Shown: positions 25,538 through 37,587, counted from the stretch's first letter. The stretch: 64,000 bases of DNA from Straminergon stramineum (GCA_963920665.1 OY987268.1:622501-686500); one strand, 5' to 3'. The notes: generated by a model not told the origin, from the letters alone. Numbers and translations are program-made.

Positions 25538-25544
25538 TTATAAG
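25538..25544 (+). promoter_or_regulatory. TATA-like box of the small basic-protein gene
   Basis: TTATAAG lies within 'AAGCTTATAAGAGCAGCC', about 200 bp upstream of the chosen ATG, in a CpG-containing, GC-richer stretch beginning near 25330. Transcription would start around 25570 if this box is used, giving a ~170-nt leader. Position and composition are suggestive only. Confidence 0.4.
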
Positions 25545-25740
25545 AGCAGCCACAGCGACTCTCTTTCACCAAGCAATCCACCGACTCTCTGATTTCTACA
25601 TTTGTTGACGATCGACGTGCATCCGTGTCTCTTCAGTTACCCATTCATTGCAGAGCCTACATTGGTGTGCTGTGAGCTGACTGAGCTTTGTTGAGGGATA
25701 TCTTACATTGGTTTGTTGTGAGGCCTTGGAGAGGTATCTT

Positions 25741-26421
25741 ATGGCGAGAACCGAGGGAGCGAAAGGGAATGCCAAGGGGAAGAAGCACACGGGGACAGCC
25801 GTGGCCAAGACGAAGGTGAGTCCAGTTGTGAGGTTCACGGACGTGAAGGCGAATGCAGGGCAGAGATTTTCCGTCGCGGGAGCCAAAATGTCGGAGAGGA
25901 TGACGCACATTCGTGCAAATTTGATGCTCAAGCTGTACCGCCTCCAGCACCCTGCGCATCCTGTCAAGCGAGTAGCAGCAACCGAAACCATTAAGGAGAT
26001 GAAAGCCGCTGCAACAGGTAACTTATTGGCCGACCCTGCTTTGCAGTGATTGTCAACATATCCGCTGAATTCTGTAACTCTTCTTCGAGCTCGGAATCCT
26101 TATTTGTCCTCATTTTTGAATTATTGAAATGACCTTCACACATAGAACAGGAAGTGCAAGAAGATTCTTGGCTTGTCATGTGTAGCGGCAGTTTTACTGC
26201 ACGTACTCTTCGATCAATGTCGTGATGTACATACTTTTCATTCGTTGGTCTTGGTTTCTTAGCGACCACGTCTCGGAAGCTTTTCCACTCTGACAAGGCA
26301 TATTGCTGTAATTTTACCAGAGAGGAGAAGGCAAAAGGTAGCCCGCGCAGCCGACAATGCAGCCAGAAAGCGCGCAGTAGTGCGTGAGCGTCGCGCCTAC
26401 GACATGGCCAAACACACTTGA
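25741..26421 (+). CDS. Small highly basic protein of unknown function, two exons
   Basis: Exon 1 is 25741-26017 and exon 2 is 26321-26421. The donor CAACAG|GTAACT and acceptor TTACCAG|AGAGG are phase 1, giving 125 residues from MARTEGAKG to AKHT. The start is the first ATG in frame and matches the ATG of the decayed paralogue at 14.1-14.7 kb. The protein is strongly basic: a Lys/Gly/Thr-rich flexible N-terminus (residues 1-26), a central segment with VRFTDVKAN, AGAKMSERMTHIRANLMLKL and YRLQHPAHPVKR (about 30-77), and an Arg-rich helical C-terminus (ERRRQKVARAADNAARKRAV, about 93-112). There is no signal peptide or membrane segment. A nucleic-acid-binding or organellar role would fit the charge but is a guess; I do not recognise the family. 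Conserved intron position and exon 2 length in two copies show it is a real gene. Intron retention would give a shorter 102-residue form. Confidence 0.8.
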
Positions 26422-26747
26422 GCGCAGTGGACAGCAATGTTGAGCATTTTTGCGGAGCCTCAGCAGTCACCTGGTCGAGGCCGCACTCCTCCAATTTATG
26501 CTTGTCCTGCCATCGGTGTTCCAAGTGTCGTGTCAAGAATGCATAGCAACATTCCTAAGGATCGCTGGGCGGGGCCGTATAAACTTTTTTACTATCGTCA
26601 CCGACGCGGAATAAGCATACTCGGTCTGCGACCCGCTTTTCTTTACAGATTCCGTAAAGCTTCTTATAAGCTGCTCTTGCGAATCTTGTCAACACTACAT
26701 GTACAGAGTTCACAAAATGTGTACATTTTTGAGTCCTTCATCCTGTA

Positions 26748-26753
26748 AATAAA
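26748..26753 (+). terminator. Candidate polyadenylation signal AATAAA
   Basis: AATAAA occurs within 'CCTGTAAATAAAACTTTTC', about 330 nt after the stop codon of the small basic-protein gene. It would define a ~350-nt 3' untranslated region. Plant poly(A) signals are loose, so this is suggestive only. Confidence 0.4.
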
Positions 26754-29531
26754 ACTTTTCGAATACATATAAGTTCCAATCATGCTTAACGCGAGTATCA
26801 TGCCGTATCTGTACGCCACATATAATGTTGTGTTTTTCTCTCCAGTGTAATGTTCTATGGAATTCATAGTAAACTTTGGCAGTCGCGACGAAGCTATATG
26901 CGATGGCTCGGAACGCCCTGCTAATGTTCATAATGGAGGTTCTCGGAACATCGACGCTTTGGTCTGATGTGACAATGCTACAAATCTGTGCTCTAGATAC
27001 ATGAAGAGGAAATAGGCTCCCCTGTATGTCATCAGCCGAGGGCCGAACCACAGTAAACTGATTTCGTAGTTTGTAGTTAGAACTATCAACGGGGGTGTTT
27101 ACAATAATAGTCAAAAGGAGTTGATCCGAAGTCAGAATTTGGTAAGATCAAGCGGCAATAGTGTACACCTCGCAAATGAATGTACGAGGAATGAACTACA
27201 CAAAATCGTATATTGAAGATTTCTCTCATGTAATGTGCGCATCCTGCCCAGGGTCTCCATAATTCCTGACGTTGTTTGATGGATTGGCGGGCGTGCAGTA
27301 TTCACCAATACTGTGACAAGTATACGTGGAAATCTGTTGTGTGATTTTGAAAGAGCTCTCAGTGTACATGGATACGACAAACTAGGCTGATGAATTCACT
27401 CTTCAATTTGCTTCGCAAAATACCTGCTGCACTGACTAGTCAACGTCGAAGTACTATTTCACTATCCACTTAGACCACTTCCTACTCTATTAATTAGCAC
27501 ACCCCCTTCCCCCCAAAATTAGGAGCCATGGATTGTTTATGAAAAAAAATAAAAACACCCCCTTCCCTGCCGTTGATCTTGATACGAATATTATAGTATC
27601 GTACAAATATCGTATGTATACATATACGGAAAATGGATACGTATTATCCCATATCGATTGTCAAATGACTTCGTTTTCAAAAATACAAGAGTGAGGGGGT
27701 ACTGACTCCTCCGACGAGAGTTGGATGCAGAATCCAATTTTAATTGCCTTAGACAGCCTTCCTCACTATCCACTCAAAAGACAGCCTTACTATTTCATAA
27801 CGTTTGTTGCATAGAAACTAGACTTTAGACTAACAAATTATATTAGCAAGTGACATGAATTTGACAGTGGCGTGCCGCATGAACGTGTGACAAATTGGAG
27901 GTCATCTCATGCATAGATGGTGAATGCATCCAATAAATTCACAAGGGAGCAGTCTCCCTTCAGACATCAGGCAACTGTATCACGTACATTCTAAACAGAG
28001 AATACTGGCATGCTTTTCCTCTCACCCTTACAGCAGAGTCTGCTCTCTATGGCAGCTGCCAAGCTTGAAATCACGTGAGCAGGAAGCGCTCTACCCAATT
28101 TTCAATGAGAGGTGAGTCACGTAAATCAAGACCCAGGGAAATCGGTTAGTGATCAATATCCATCCGAACGTAAGCTACCTTCTCCTGACGTTGTGTACCT
28201 GGATCTCAGCAACTGATTCTAGAGTGCGTAGAGCTGGTAAAAATTCCAGTACAACGTTGTGAGAAGAAATATGCAGTCTAGTCCATTTTATGCAGCCAAG
28301 ACTACTGCATGGAACTTACAAACTTCGAAATAGAAACTAAAGACTTCGTCAGATTACATCACAAGCGGCAAACAACTGTTTGAAACCTCAATGGATGCAG
28401 CTTCATGACATGCATTTTGAGATGCCAGATTAAAATATCTACAATTATAGTGAGATGATAGAGTTATCCTAAAAAGTTTAGGATCAAGAGTGAAGTTATT
28501 AACGCAAACAACAGCCTGGACATGCAATGCAATTGATGTGCCGGGTGCTAATCAGCATTCGGGAAATGCATTTGTTTGTATCAATTCCTCCAGCTCCGGA
28601 TTTCGATTTGAAATCACAATGCGCAGCTGCACATGAATGGAGACCTACCTACGGAGGGTAATGATCTAGTTTCCTTTGTAAAAAGTTGTAATGTTTTCAG
28701 GAGCATATTGCTGGAGCTACATGAAATGAATGAAGTGCATCCAACTATGGAAAAGCGATTTTTGTCTATTCTTCAATGGTGTGATTAGCTTGATCAATTT
28801 GTGTTTTATGATTTTTTTTTATTAAAGATTCTAAATATATTCTTGTAGGGATGGGAAGAAAAGGAAGTTAGACTTGCATGTATGAAGATTTGATGTCTAC
28901 ATTCTTTTCAAAGAATAGATAATTTTCAAAGGACTTTCAATACCTAACTACTTGGCAAACTTCTTCCTAGTGTATTTGACTAAAAATTCCTTATTAGACC
29001 TTAACTCTCTTTAAAAATTTATAATCCCCTGAAACCTTGGCTAAGCACTCTCTTTGAGCATTCCTAGTGTAAACATGCCCATCACAAGATCTAATATTCC
29101 AGTTGCCAAACTTGCATGTTTAGAAGAGAGAAAGATTTTGCAAACATAAAGCATACAACCCATTTCCAACCACTTGAGCAATTACAAATACATGGTGTGC
29201 GTGATTCTTGAGTGGGAATTTTTTTTTGTGTACAAAAATAAAGTTTGGAAGGATTCCATAATTTTCTAAAATTTTCTTTCTCAAAACATAATTATTATGA
29301 ATTTTTTAGCTTAAGATTCTATTCAACCCATATTGATCATACAAGCCTTTTTATTTCCGACCAAGGTTTGGTTGCAAAATTGACCAAGGGATGGTTGCAA
29401 TATTGAGAGTCTTGTAGCCAATCATAATGTGCCACAACTACATCAGGAATTGTGCCATAATTAATCACTACTCATTAGTACCTAAACGGAAATTAGGGTG
29501 GGTGGGTTGAAAGGAGTTGCCTCCTATAACT
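26754..29531. other. Intergenic, mostly unique, no gene recognised
   Basis: Up to about 28.7 kb the composition is less AT-rich than the surrounding transposon fields and looks single-copy. The 134-codon minus-strand frame at 26710-27114 and others here have no recognisable motif or splice partners. About 27.48-27.66 kb shares a C-run and a 'GTATACATATACGG'-type tract with 44.3-44.6 kb. 28.8-29.5 kb returns to AT-rich sequence. Confidence 0.5.
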
Positions 29532-29535
29532 TAAC

Positions 29536-30170
29536 CCCTAAATGCCCAAGGCCTATTTTGAGCTTCTTGGAATTTGCTCTAAATTGAACAAAAAGACAAC
29601 ATTTTGATAAGTTTTGTTATTTAAAAATTTTTTAACCAAACGAATTCAAACTAGATATGTTAGTGATCACATGGGAAAAGAAAACACAACAATATCACTT
29701 ATGGATTGATTGATTATAATGTTTGATTATAAGGGTGTTAAAATTGCAAAAGTGATTTGAAGTCTTTCAATCCTCTTTTCATATGTCAAACCTGAAAAGT
29801 TGGTCACCAAAAACATACGAGCTTAAAGGGCATAACATATATAACCCCAATCAATTTACAACTTCTCAATATCTATAATGCAATTTTTAAAAATGAATTT
29901 CTAATGTGATTTTCCCCCCAAGATCTAGTGTATTTGAGGCACATTTCTAAGAGCCCTCAACACTATTGAAAGTCAAGATTGCAATGGACACCCTTGCACA
30001 AAATCTTGAATATAATCACTCATTTTAAAAATTGGATTTTTGATTCTAAACTAGAATTCAAATTTTTTTTGTCAAAGATCTAAACTACTAAAAATAGTAA
30101 CTTACTGAGGTTTAATTGAACTTGAAAAGTTTTGTCGACACCAGAATTTGGTGCCTCGCGCATTTAGGGG
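29536..30170 (-). mobile_element. TTAA-flanked element, 635 bp, copy B (inverted relative to copy A)
   Basis: The left end is CCCCTAAATGCCCAAGGC and the right end CGCGCATTTAGGGG, with TTAA at 29532-29535 and 30171-30174. Its sequence is the reverse complement of the 24633-25268 copy, with many substitutions, for example CTAAGAGCCCTCAACACTAT here against ATAGTATTGAGGGCTCTTGG-like sequence there. It ends immediately before the GC-rich region upstream of the formin. Non-coding. Confidence 0.85.
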
Positions 30171-30174
30171 TTAA

Positions 30175-31197
30175 GTTAAACGAAACGCTTTTCCATCCAA
30201 AATTTGAGCCCTGCAGACTTGCAGAGCGACTCCAAGGAGGTGTTCTTCGCTCGCCACTTTGTCCCTTCGGGTCCAGCCACTTGGAACCTGCAGGCGGTGG
30301 CAGCGCCAGGCACGCTCCCAAATGAATCCCCCATTTAGTCCTCGTCCGACGACCACGTCAGCAGTCCTCCTCAAGGTTTCAATTGTTGTCGTCAGCAGAG
30401 GGCGAAAGATTCATCAGGCTGCAAGTCCATCACCTGAAGATTGAAGGCAGATTGACACTTCTCCCAACCTGATCACGTCTCAAGAAGAAGACTGCCGCGT
30501 CGATCGAGAGGGCGCTGCTGTTGCTGTTGCATGCATGTGCCCAGGGCCAAGAGCATTGCTTGCTTGTTTGCAGCTCCGGGCTTAGTGACAAGGTGCAATT
30601 TGCTTGTCTGGCTTCAATCGGCTGCAATCTTCGTTCCCAGTGAGGCTACCTTGCAAGTCTGTCGCTCCTGCGGCGGCGATACGCGGCTTATTTGCTTGAC
30701 CCTCCACTCTCGCCTAGCGGTGGTGGACTTCATCTCTCCAGATGTCGGTTGGGGTTCTCCTGTTCTTCGGGTTCGTGCCGGATTTTAAGACATTAGGGGG
30801 GATTGGTGGATCTTTTTGTACCTATTTAGTATAGAGGTTGTTTTGCAAAATTGTGATGACGTCAATTTTGTTATATTGGCGCACTTCTTAGCGCCAAGTT
30901 TTGTGAAATTCAACTGCATCATGCTCGAGAAGCGGGGACTGGGAGTCTCAGATTTAGGATTCCAATTTTTTGGTAACAGGTAGTAGAGTTTCCTCAGCTT
31001 CCAAAACTGGTCTTGTTGAGTGACTAGTGGAGAGAGCCAGCGGCAATGGGAAGAGAAATAAGGATGGCATTTTAGTGTGTTTGAATCTGTGCCAAAATTT
31101 TCTAGGAGTGTCCGGGATTGGGGGAATTTCGAGAGCTTTGGGTTTGGCACAATGCAGTTCAAATTGGCTTGAAGAAGGTACGGTCTCACATGTGGAG
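30175..31197 (+). promoter_or_regulatory. GC-richer promoter / leader region of the formin gene
   Basis: Composition shifts sharply at the end of the TTAA element, with frequent CpG and CT/AG-rich stretches (30.2-30.8 kb). Open frames here overlap on both strands without domain content. The position directly upstream of the formin start makes promoter plus 5' untranslated leader the simplest reading. I cannot place the transcription start. Upstream ATGs, for example at 31027 in frame with the formin, may affect start choice. Confidence 0.5.
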
Positions 31198-34100
31198 ATG
31201 GGGATGGTCAGGGTGGAGCTCTCCCAGTTCTTGTTTCTCCTCTGTTTCAGCTCCTTCATTTTCTCACTCTCAGTGGGAGGACAAACTCTGTATTTATCTT
31301 ACCAATCCAATGGTGCGAGAAAGTCGATGCTCGACGTCTCATTTCACCTGCGCGGATATGTTATTAGCGAGGAATCTCATGAAGAGAACACACCTGGGAC
31401 AAGGGTGGAAGATATCACTTTGACAACAAGCAATGTGGTGAGCGAATCATTTTGAGATTTATTACAAAGAGTATGTTTAGGCCTGTAAACTGAAGTCCTG
31501 TTATTCGACTTCTCGACTAGCCTTTCAAGTTGTCGTGGAGATGCAGTATAGCTTTGTCACTAAAAATCTTTGCATTTGAGGATCGCGTGTGTTGAACAGG
31601 TCTGACTCTTCTTAGTTCAGAATTTAGATATTCACGTTGCACTCTTGTGCATTCTAGATGGGTTTTGAACCTCGCCGTAACTTTACGCGGTATTATTTTT
31701 CTGCAGGTGCTGAAAACAGTGGATGGGCATGCTGTAAACCAGCTAGTGCGAATGAGAAGTTTGCTCCAAGTTCCGCCTTCGACATCTCCCCCAGTTGCCC
31801 AGTCTCCGAAATCCCGTACTCGGGTGTCCACCATCGTCATAGCTGTTGTGGTGAGCGTAGTTTCAACACTTCTTCTGGTGTCGATAGCGTTTTGCATCTG
31901 CCGCAGGCGCTTAATACGAAAATTAGTAACAGTCAGAGAGAAACCTCTTCTTTACGGTGATGACTCTCTCCCAGTTTCGGTTGATGTTTCTGCCGCTAAC
32001 CCAAAGCTAAAAGAAAATGCAATGCAACACACAACCTCTAAACCTACTCCCCAAGAGGGTGTGCAGCGGGAAAGCCATGACGACAACAAAGAAGCCTGTG
32101 ATGGGGAGAATTTTCACCCGGGCATGGAGGTGTTGTTTGATGTCAATCTTTCCGAGCCACCACTATCAGTGAAGAATGGGTTGTTCCGTTACTCCACCAT
32201 GCCTGCGTTAACAAAAACTGATGGTAGAGCAATTCCAGACCAGGTAAATGGAGTGATCAGCTTCAACACAGCGCCAACGAAACCATCGCCTACATCTGGA
32301 CAATCAAGTGTTGCTATACTTCGACAACTGGAAGCTGTTGATCAGATCGGAACACAGAGTATCTTGCCCAATCCTTCTCTGGCAACAGCCGCTAGTTCAT
32401 TCTCTAAAATACGAGAGGATTTCAAAGAACTCGGTAGTGCAAATGCTCAAAAGCCACAACCAAATTCTCAGCGCCAAAAGTCAAAGTTTGAGGAAGTAAT
32501 GGATCCATATCCAGTTGGATGGAAACGACTTTCAAAGCCGAAGAGACCCGATGGCCCAATCAAGTCAAGTTTTGTCAGCACTCCAACCCCGGGGCCGCCT
32601 CCACTACCTGCTCCACATCTAGTTTCAGGCCTGCCAGTAAAACTTGTAAAACATCCAGATGCTACATTACCCATTTTGCAAGACTCCATTGAGCCACTGG
32701 AAGACGCGAGGAGTGGTGGCCGGTCTACACCCGTCTCTCCTTCGTCACCTAAAACAGAAGGTACGAGCTCTGCCTGTCCCTCAAAGACTGGCAAAATAGG
32801 AGATGCCATGGAGCTTGGCTCAGGATTCAAAGACGATGAGCATTCCCCTATACCTAGTTTGTCCCTCCCAGCTGCTGGAAGGCCCAAGGCCTTTCACAAG
32901 CCTGTTTCATTGAACAATGGCGCAGATTTATCAGCAGAGTCTGATCCCTCAACTCCTCTGGCAGAAACTACTCCACCTCCTCCTCCACCTCCACCTCCTC
33001 CTGGAATCGGAAGAGGTAAATCACCAAATGGTATAAGCCACAACACTCCTGTCAGAAGTAGTCCTGCACCTCCACCTCCTCTACTACTACCCCAAGTTAA
33101 AAGAGGCCCTCCGCCTCCACCTCCACCTCCACCTGGAGGAGAAACTCTTCCTAATTTGGCTCCCGTAGAAAGAGGAGGCAACCTCTCAATTCCATTCCGT
33201 GCATTGGCACCGTTGAACACGTCCAGGACATCGCCAAGTGATCTACCAAATCAAGGACCTCCGAAGCACTTAAAGCCCTTTCACTGGGATAAAGTAAAGA
33301 CTACCCTAGACAATTCCGTAGTGTGGAATAAGCTCAACACCTCATTTCAGTAAGTAGTGTTTTTTCCTTCTGCTGCTGCGTATATAGTGATTCGCAACGG
33401 TATTGCAAGCTTCAGAGGGTCTTTGTCAAACCTGTATTTTAAGATATATCTATCTGGCTGCTTGTCATGCTGCAGGATTCAGACATGAAAATTGATCAGG
33501 TTGGTGTTTTGTGTCCAGGCTCGATCCGCTGTCGCTGGAGGACATGTTTGGAATCCAGAAAACGAGCCCCACTAGAAAGTCAACTGAAAAAGCTTCATTC
33601 TCTAACAGACCGGACGAGGGAATACTAGATCATAGGAAGGCTCATAATCTCGGAATCCAGCTGCGCGCATTGGGACTCACAAGGGTGGAAGTTTGTGATG
33701 CGTTGCTTGAGGGTAAGATCTGATACCAATGTTACCGTAGACTCATTGCAGCTGGCGTTCCGAGTCCTGAGCATATTGTTCCCTGGGTTGAAAAAGACTC
33801 CAGCTCGGTTGCCGTGTGATGAGGGACAAACTCCTTTAAGTTGAGTGTACGTCGCAGAAAGGTCTCGAGTGGATTTTGCTTGAAGTAATGTGCTATCGTT
33901 GCTACCCTTGTACTTTTAAACCTGTGATTTGATTGCTTTCCCCCAAATGGTTGCAGGGGAAGGCCTGAGTGATGAAATCCTTGAAGTTTTGGTCAAAGTA
34001 GCCCCTTCAGATGAAGAAAAGAGGAAATTCGAGAAATTTGATGGAGAGCAAGCTCGTCTTGGTCCGGCAGATTGCTTCATATATGCAGTACTGAGTGTTC

Positions 34101-35184
34101 CAAACGCATGGTTAAGGCTTGAAGCTATGTTATACAGAGCGCAGTATAAGGAAGATCTCCCAGGTTTAAGGGAATCTTTGGAAACACTGAAGGTAGGTCT
34201 GTATCCTGTTTTTCCTGTTAATTCTGAGTCCTTAAAAAATTCTTGTATTTCACTTGTAAAATTCTTCCTGCCATCACTTCCCCCTGGTTGTAATATGGAC
34301 TCAACAATCCCTGCTGATTGTTTTCCATTTCCCTGTGATATCTTTCAAGGATTTGATCTAAACTGGTGATTATCTTGAAGGTGGCATGCAAGGACCTGAA
34401 AGAAAGTCGGACTTTCCGAAAGCTCCTAGAAGCGGTGTTGAAAACTGGCAACAATATCAACATGGGCACATATCGTGGTGACGCTCGAGCATTCAAACTG
34501 GACTCTCTTCTTAAACTGGCAGACATCAAAGGAGTTGACAACAGAACAACGCTACTTCATTTCGTCATTCAAGAGATCAATAAATCAGAGTTAGCAAACT
34601 TTGTTGGATTGGCTGGAAAGGATGCGAACAACAACGTACCTTTGTCACACGAGGCTACAGGATCACCGAACAAATCAGATTTTTCTGCATCCATGGAGGC
34701 AGCCATGAAGTCAGAGAATGCTCAAAACGTAGTGGAATATGATAAAATGAAAATGCCCATGGGAAAGGTCATGGGGTTACCTTCGGAACTAGTCATGGTC
34801 AGGAAAGCAGGTGGCTTCGACTGGCATATGCTGCAACAATCGGTTCAGAAGTTGGTCCAAGGATTCCAAGGAATGAAGGCGCAAGTACAAGAAGGGAAGT
34901 ACAAGACACCGGGACCGTCAATTGATCTTTCAAGAGATAAATTCCAGGAAACGATGGAGAATTTCACCAAAGAATCCACTGCAGATATCACAGTACTCCA
35001 GCAGGAGCTTCGCGAAGTTGTGCAGGCAGTGAAGCTGGTCAATGTATACTTCTACGGCAATGAAAACGATTCCGAGCCTCTGAAGGTCTTCCTGATCGTC
35101 AAGCAATTCCTGATAATGCTTGAGCAAGTTTGCAAAGACGTCCTCAGGGATAAGCCTCAAGCAGGTGGCCGAAACAAGCTGTAA
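31198..35184 (+). CDS. Class I formin (signal peptide-TM-FH1-FH2), five exons
   Basis: Formins nucleate and elongate actin filaments; class I plant formins anchor this at membranes. Exons: 31198-31437, 31707-33349, 33519-33712, 33957-34192 and 34381-35184, all GT-AG and phase-consistent, giving about 1038 residues. The start was chosen because it opens directly on a signal peptide (VELSQFLFLLCFSSFIFSLS). A short extracellular part follows, then a membrane segment at about 120-145 (IVIAVVVSVVSTLLLVSIAF then CICRRR). The acidic/Ser-Pro cytosolic linker leads to an FH1 with two proline runs (coding bases about 32970-33145). FH2 starts with KPFHWDKV at about 603 and holds KLLEAVLKTGNNINMGTYRG and ARAFKLDSLLKLADIKG. 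The extracellular part is short and lacks the long proline-rich wall-binding stretch of some angiosperm formins. The first exon is the least certain; an in-frame ATG at 31027 would mask the signal peptide. Confidence 0.92.
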
Positions 35185-35343
35185 TGTATCTGCCTCAACT
35201 AATAGTGAGAATTAGATTCTCATCAAAACCTATTGTCGACTTGTCATTTTGCTGTCCAATTTTGCAGTACATTGATTGAAGCCAATAGATTCTCGGGACT
35301 ACGCGACAACCCTGACCCCTGAACTAGATTACGCGGTTCCTAT

Positions 35344-36190
35344 TCAATCAAAAGGATGATTAGACGCAATCGCTATAGCTTCTAATCCTGACCTGAAACA
35401 GGGATGTAACAACTCAACTTGGAGCTCAGCCTTAACAATGCAATTGGACACGCGGTTCTCGGAAACTTGTCCATTCGAGGCGGAGCTTGTTTTCAGAAGA
35501 AAGGCCATCGTCCTGCACATTGAGAAGCCGTCGGGCGTACGCCATGACCTCGGCACGCGCGCTCGGGTCGTCATCCACGACATTGTAAACCCTAGCGCCA
35601 GGGCTGCATTCCAACACCATGGCTTTCAGAAATACCCGACATGTATCAGCGATGTGAACTCTCGACGTGAACCGTGCTGCTATCACAATCGCTGCCTCGA
35701 CGGATGGTGTCGAGCGTGAATGGTATCAAGCGCGCTTCGGCCTGGACCGTAAATCCCGCCCAGGCGAAACATACGCACACAAGCTCTCATTACTTGAACG
35801 AGTACCATACATTGCTTCTCAGACTTGCCATCGCTCGCTTCTCCACCGGTCGCGGCTCGGTTTCTTCGTCCACCTACTTGCCCTGCCAGTCGCCGTAGAT
35901 GCTCGTCGACGACGAGTAGCACGTCCACTTGGGAAGCTCCCCTCCGTAGCTGCTCAGCACTGGATTCGAGCCTACCGTAGGCGGGATGAAGCTCACAATG
36001 TGCGACGCCTCGCGAAACTCACGGATGGCCTCTTCTCGCAATTTTTCCTTTTCAGGATTGAACTAATGAGCTCGAAATCCTCGCATCTCCAACGTCGCTT
36101 GCTTCTCCTCGCTCCGGCACCTCTCAGCCACATCCCATCCTTGTTGCTGCAACACATGCGCCAGCGCTTGGGGATCTTGAAGTGCAAATT
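35344..36190 (-). pseudogene. Pseudogene of YeeZ/At1g19690-like NAD(P)-binding epimerase
   Basis: Read on the minus strand, fragments follow the order of the family: LAHVLQQQGWDV, then REASHIVSFIPPTVGSNPVL, then LPKWTCYSSSTSIYGDWQGK, then FRLGGIYGPGRSALDTI, then FTSRVHIADTCRVFLKAM with RVYNVVDDDPSARAEVMAYA, then ENRVSN and VELLHPCFRSGLEAIA. The YGDWQGK and FRLGGIYGPGRSALDTI blocks are characteristic of plant Rossmann-fold proteins similar to At1g19690. The copy is dead: TAG stops at 36063-36065 and 35874-35876 (the latter replaces the Trp of GKWVDE), several frame changes (about 35.84, 35.69-35.71 and 35.48 kb), and no nucleotide-binding GxGxxG N-terminus. No introns interrupt the colinear ~850 bp, which suggests a 5'-truncated retrocopy, though a partial genomic copy is possible. 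It lies ~160 bp past the formin stop, on the opposite strand. Confidence 0.85.
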
Positions 36191-36240
36191 GAGAGTGAGA
36201 GCCTCAAAAAAATTCACATTAATTGACCTCATAATTTAGT

Positions 36241-37002
36241 AGATATTAGTGTGCCCTGTGTCGTTGCCACAGTCAAAATCAAAGTAAAAGTATTTTTCTA
36301 ATTTTTTGTTCAAAAAAAACTTTGAAATTCAATAACTTTCACACCGTAGGTCCAAACACCACGAAACAAAGCCCATGCATCCCTCCTCGCCAAGGGCTTT
36401 CCGACAGTACCAAGCACGTGGACGGGGGACACATGATCCAGGAGATCTCAATGTAACAAACAAACAAAACAAAACAAAACAAACAACCTATCTTAATGTA
36501 TGGATTGAAGTTTGAAGTTTTATTTGGATGAATTGAAAAATAGGGAAACGCACTTTGAAGGGTTGGGGTGAACTTAATCCCTTCACTTGTCCCCCCAAGT
36601 CAATCCAAGGGTGCATGTAAGAAAAAGGACCCCCTATTTTGTGCTTCATTAATTTATCTTATCTACCTCTCCTAGCTAATTTGGGGTCTCTAATTGCAAA
36701 TATGAATTCAAAATTTGCAAATTTTATCATGCGTGGAAAATAAAGAATTCGAGGGATTTCCCTTAGGAACAAATGAGGGGGGTAGTCTGCCCTGGCCCTT
36801 TGAAGGAACATATCTTATTGAAAATATTTCAAGATGATGACCTTTTTGTGCATAGTGAAAGACAAGAGAGTTGAGAATGCTCATCTACACTACACCATTG
36901 AACTTTAAAAAACTCCACAAGGCAAAGTGTAACTCATAATCAGATGAAACTATTGCCATTGGATTCATAACGCAATCTTTTTTATAGAAATAATCTTTAT
37001 TT
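36241..37002. other. Intergenic, no gene recognised
   Basis: An AAACAAAAC-type microsatellite lies at about 36455-36487. 36.88-37.0 kb is a repeat related to 8.56-8.68 kb. No protein-like frame. Confidence 0.5.
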
Positions 37003-37006
37003 TTAA

Positions 37007-37587
37007 CCCCTAAAGACCTGAGGCACATTTTAGGTAGAAATTGTGAAAAACTGCCACTTTTTAGGGCAGTGAGAAAAAAATGAAAAAAGAATTTTTTTTT
37101 TTCAAAATTCAACTATACAAATTTGTACTAGACTTCTATGAGAATGTGTGGAAAAAATTTCAGAAACTTTGACCATACGGATTGAAAGATTATAACGTTT
37201 GAAGTTAGGAGAAAAAGTTTTTTTTCAACCTTGCCCAGTAGGGCCAGCAACCTTTAACTCCTCCTAAAGTGAGATTTTTACACTACACATGGTTATTTCT
37301 ATTGACATTTGGATCTTATATTATGTAAGTTACATACCTATAAAATTTCAAAAATAGACGAGTTGTTTTGCACATGCTACCCAAAGCTACCTGAACTGCC
37401 TAAAAAGTTTAGGGCAACATAACTTTTGATCCAGGCACCTAATCGGAAAAAAAATTACATTCCCATTTAGGGGATATATGTTCACACCTTGTATCAAAAT
37501 TGGAAGAACATTTGTTATAGAATGATTTCATACTCACCAACCCGAGATTAGTTGCATACGTTCAACGGTCATTCGGTCCTTTAGAGG
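37007..37587. mobile_element. TTAA-flanked element, 581 bp, copy C
   Basis: The ends are CCCCTAAAGACC and the complement of GGTCCTTTAGAGG, flanked by TTAA (37003-37006 and 37588-37591). The interior includes 'ACGGATTGAAAGATTATAAC', matching the phrase in the 23653-24628 element, so these families share more than their tips. Non-coding. Confidence 0.8.

Noticed and set aside
25596..26536. Minus-strand frames of 131 and 181 codons over the small basic-protein gene
   Set aside because: The plus-strand exons have matching splice sites and a paralogue with the same structure. The minus frames cross the intron and have no motif.
26710..27114. 134-codon minus-strand frame
   Set aside because: No convincing start, domain, splice partner or paralogue. 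It also overlaps the poly(A)-signal region of the small gene.
31027..31197. N-terminal extension of the formin from an upstream in-frame ATG
   Set aside because: It would bury the hydrophobic signal peptide 60 residues inside the protein. Class I formins normally begin with the signal peptide, so ATG 31198 is preferred.
32894..33220. Glycine-rich minus-strand frame
   Set aside because: It is the complement of the proline runs of the formin FH1 region.
35667..36239. Plus-strand 190-codon frame downstream of the formin
   Set aside because: The minus strand carries recognisable epimerase blocks over the same bases; the plus frame has no family features.
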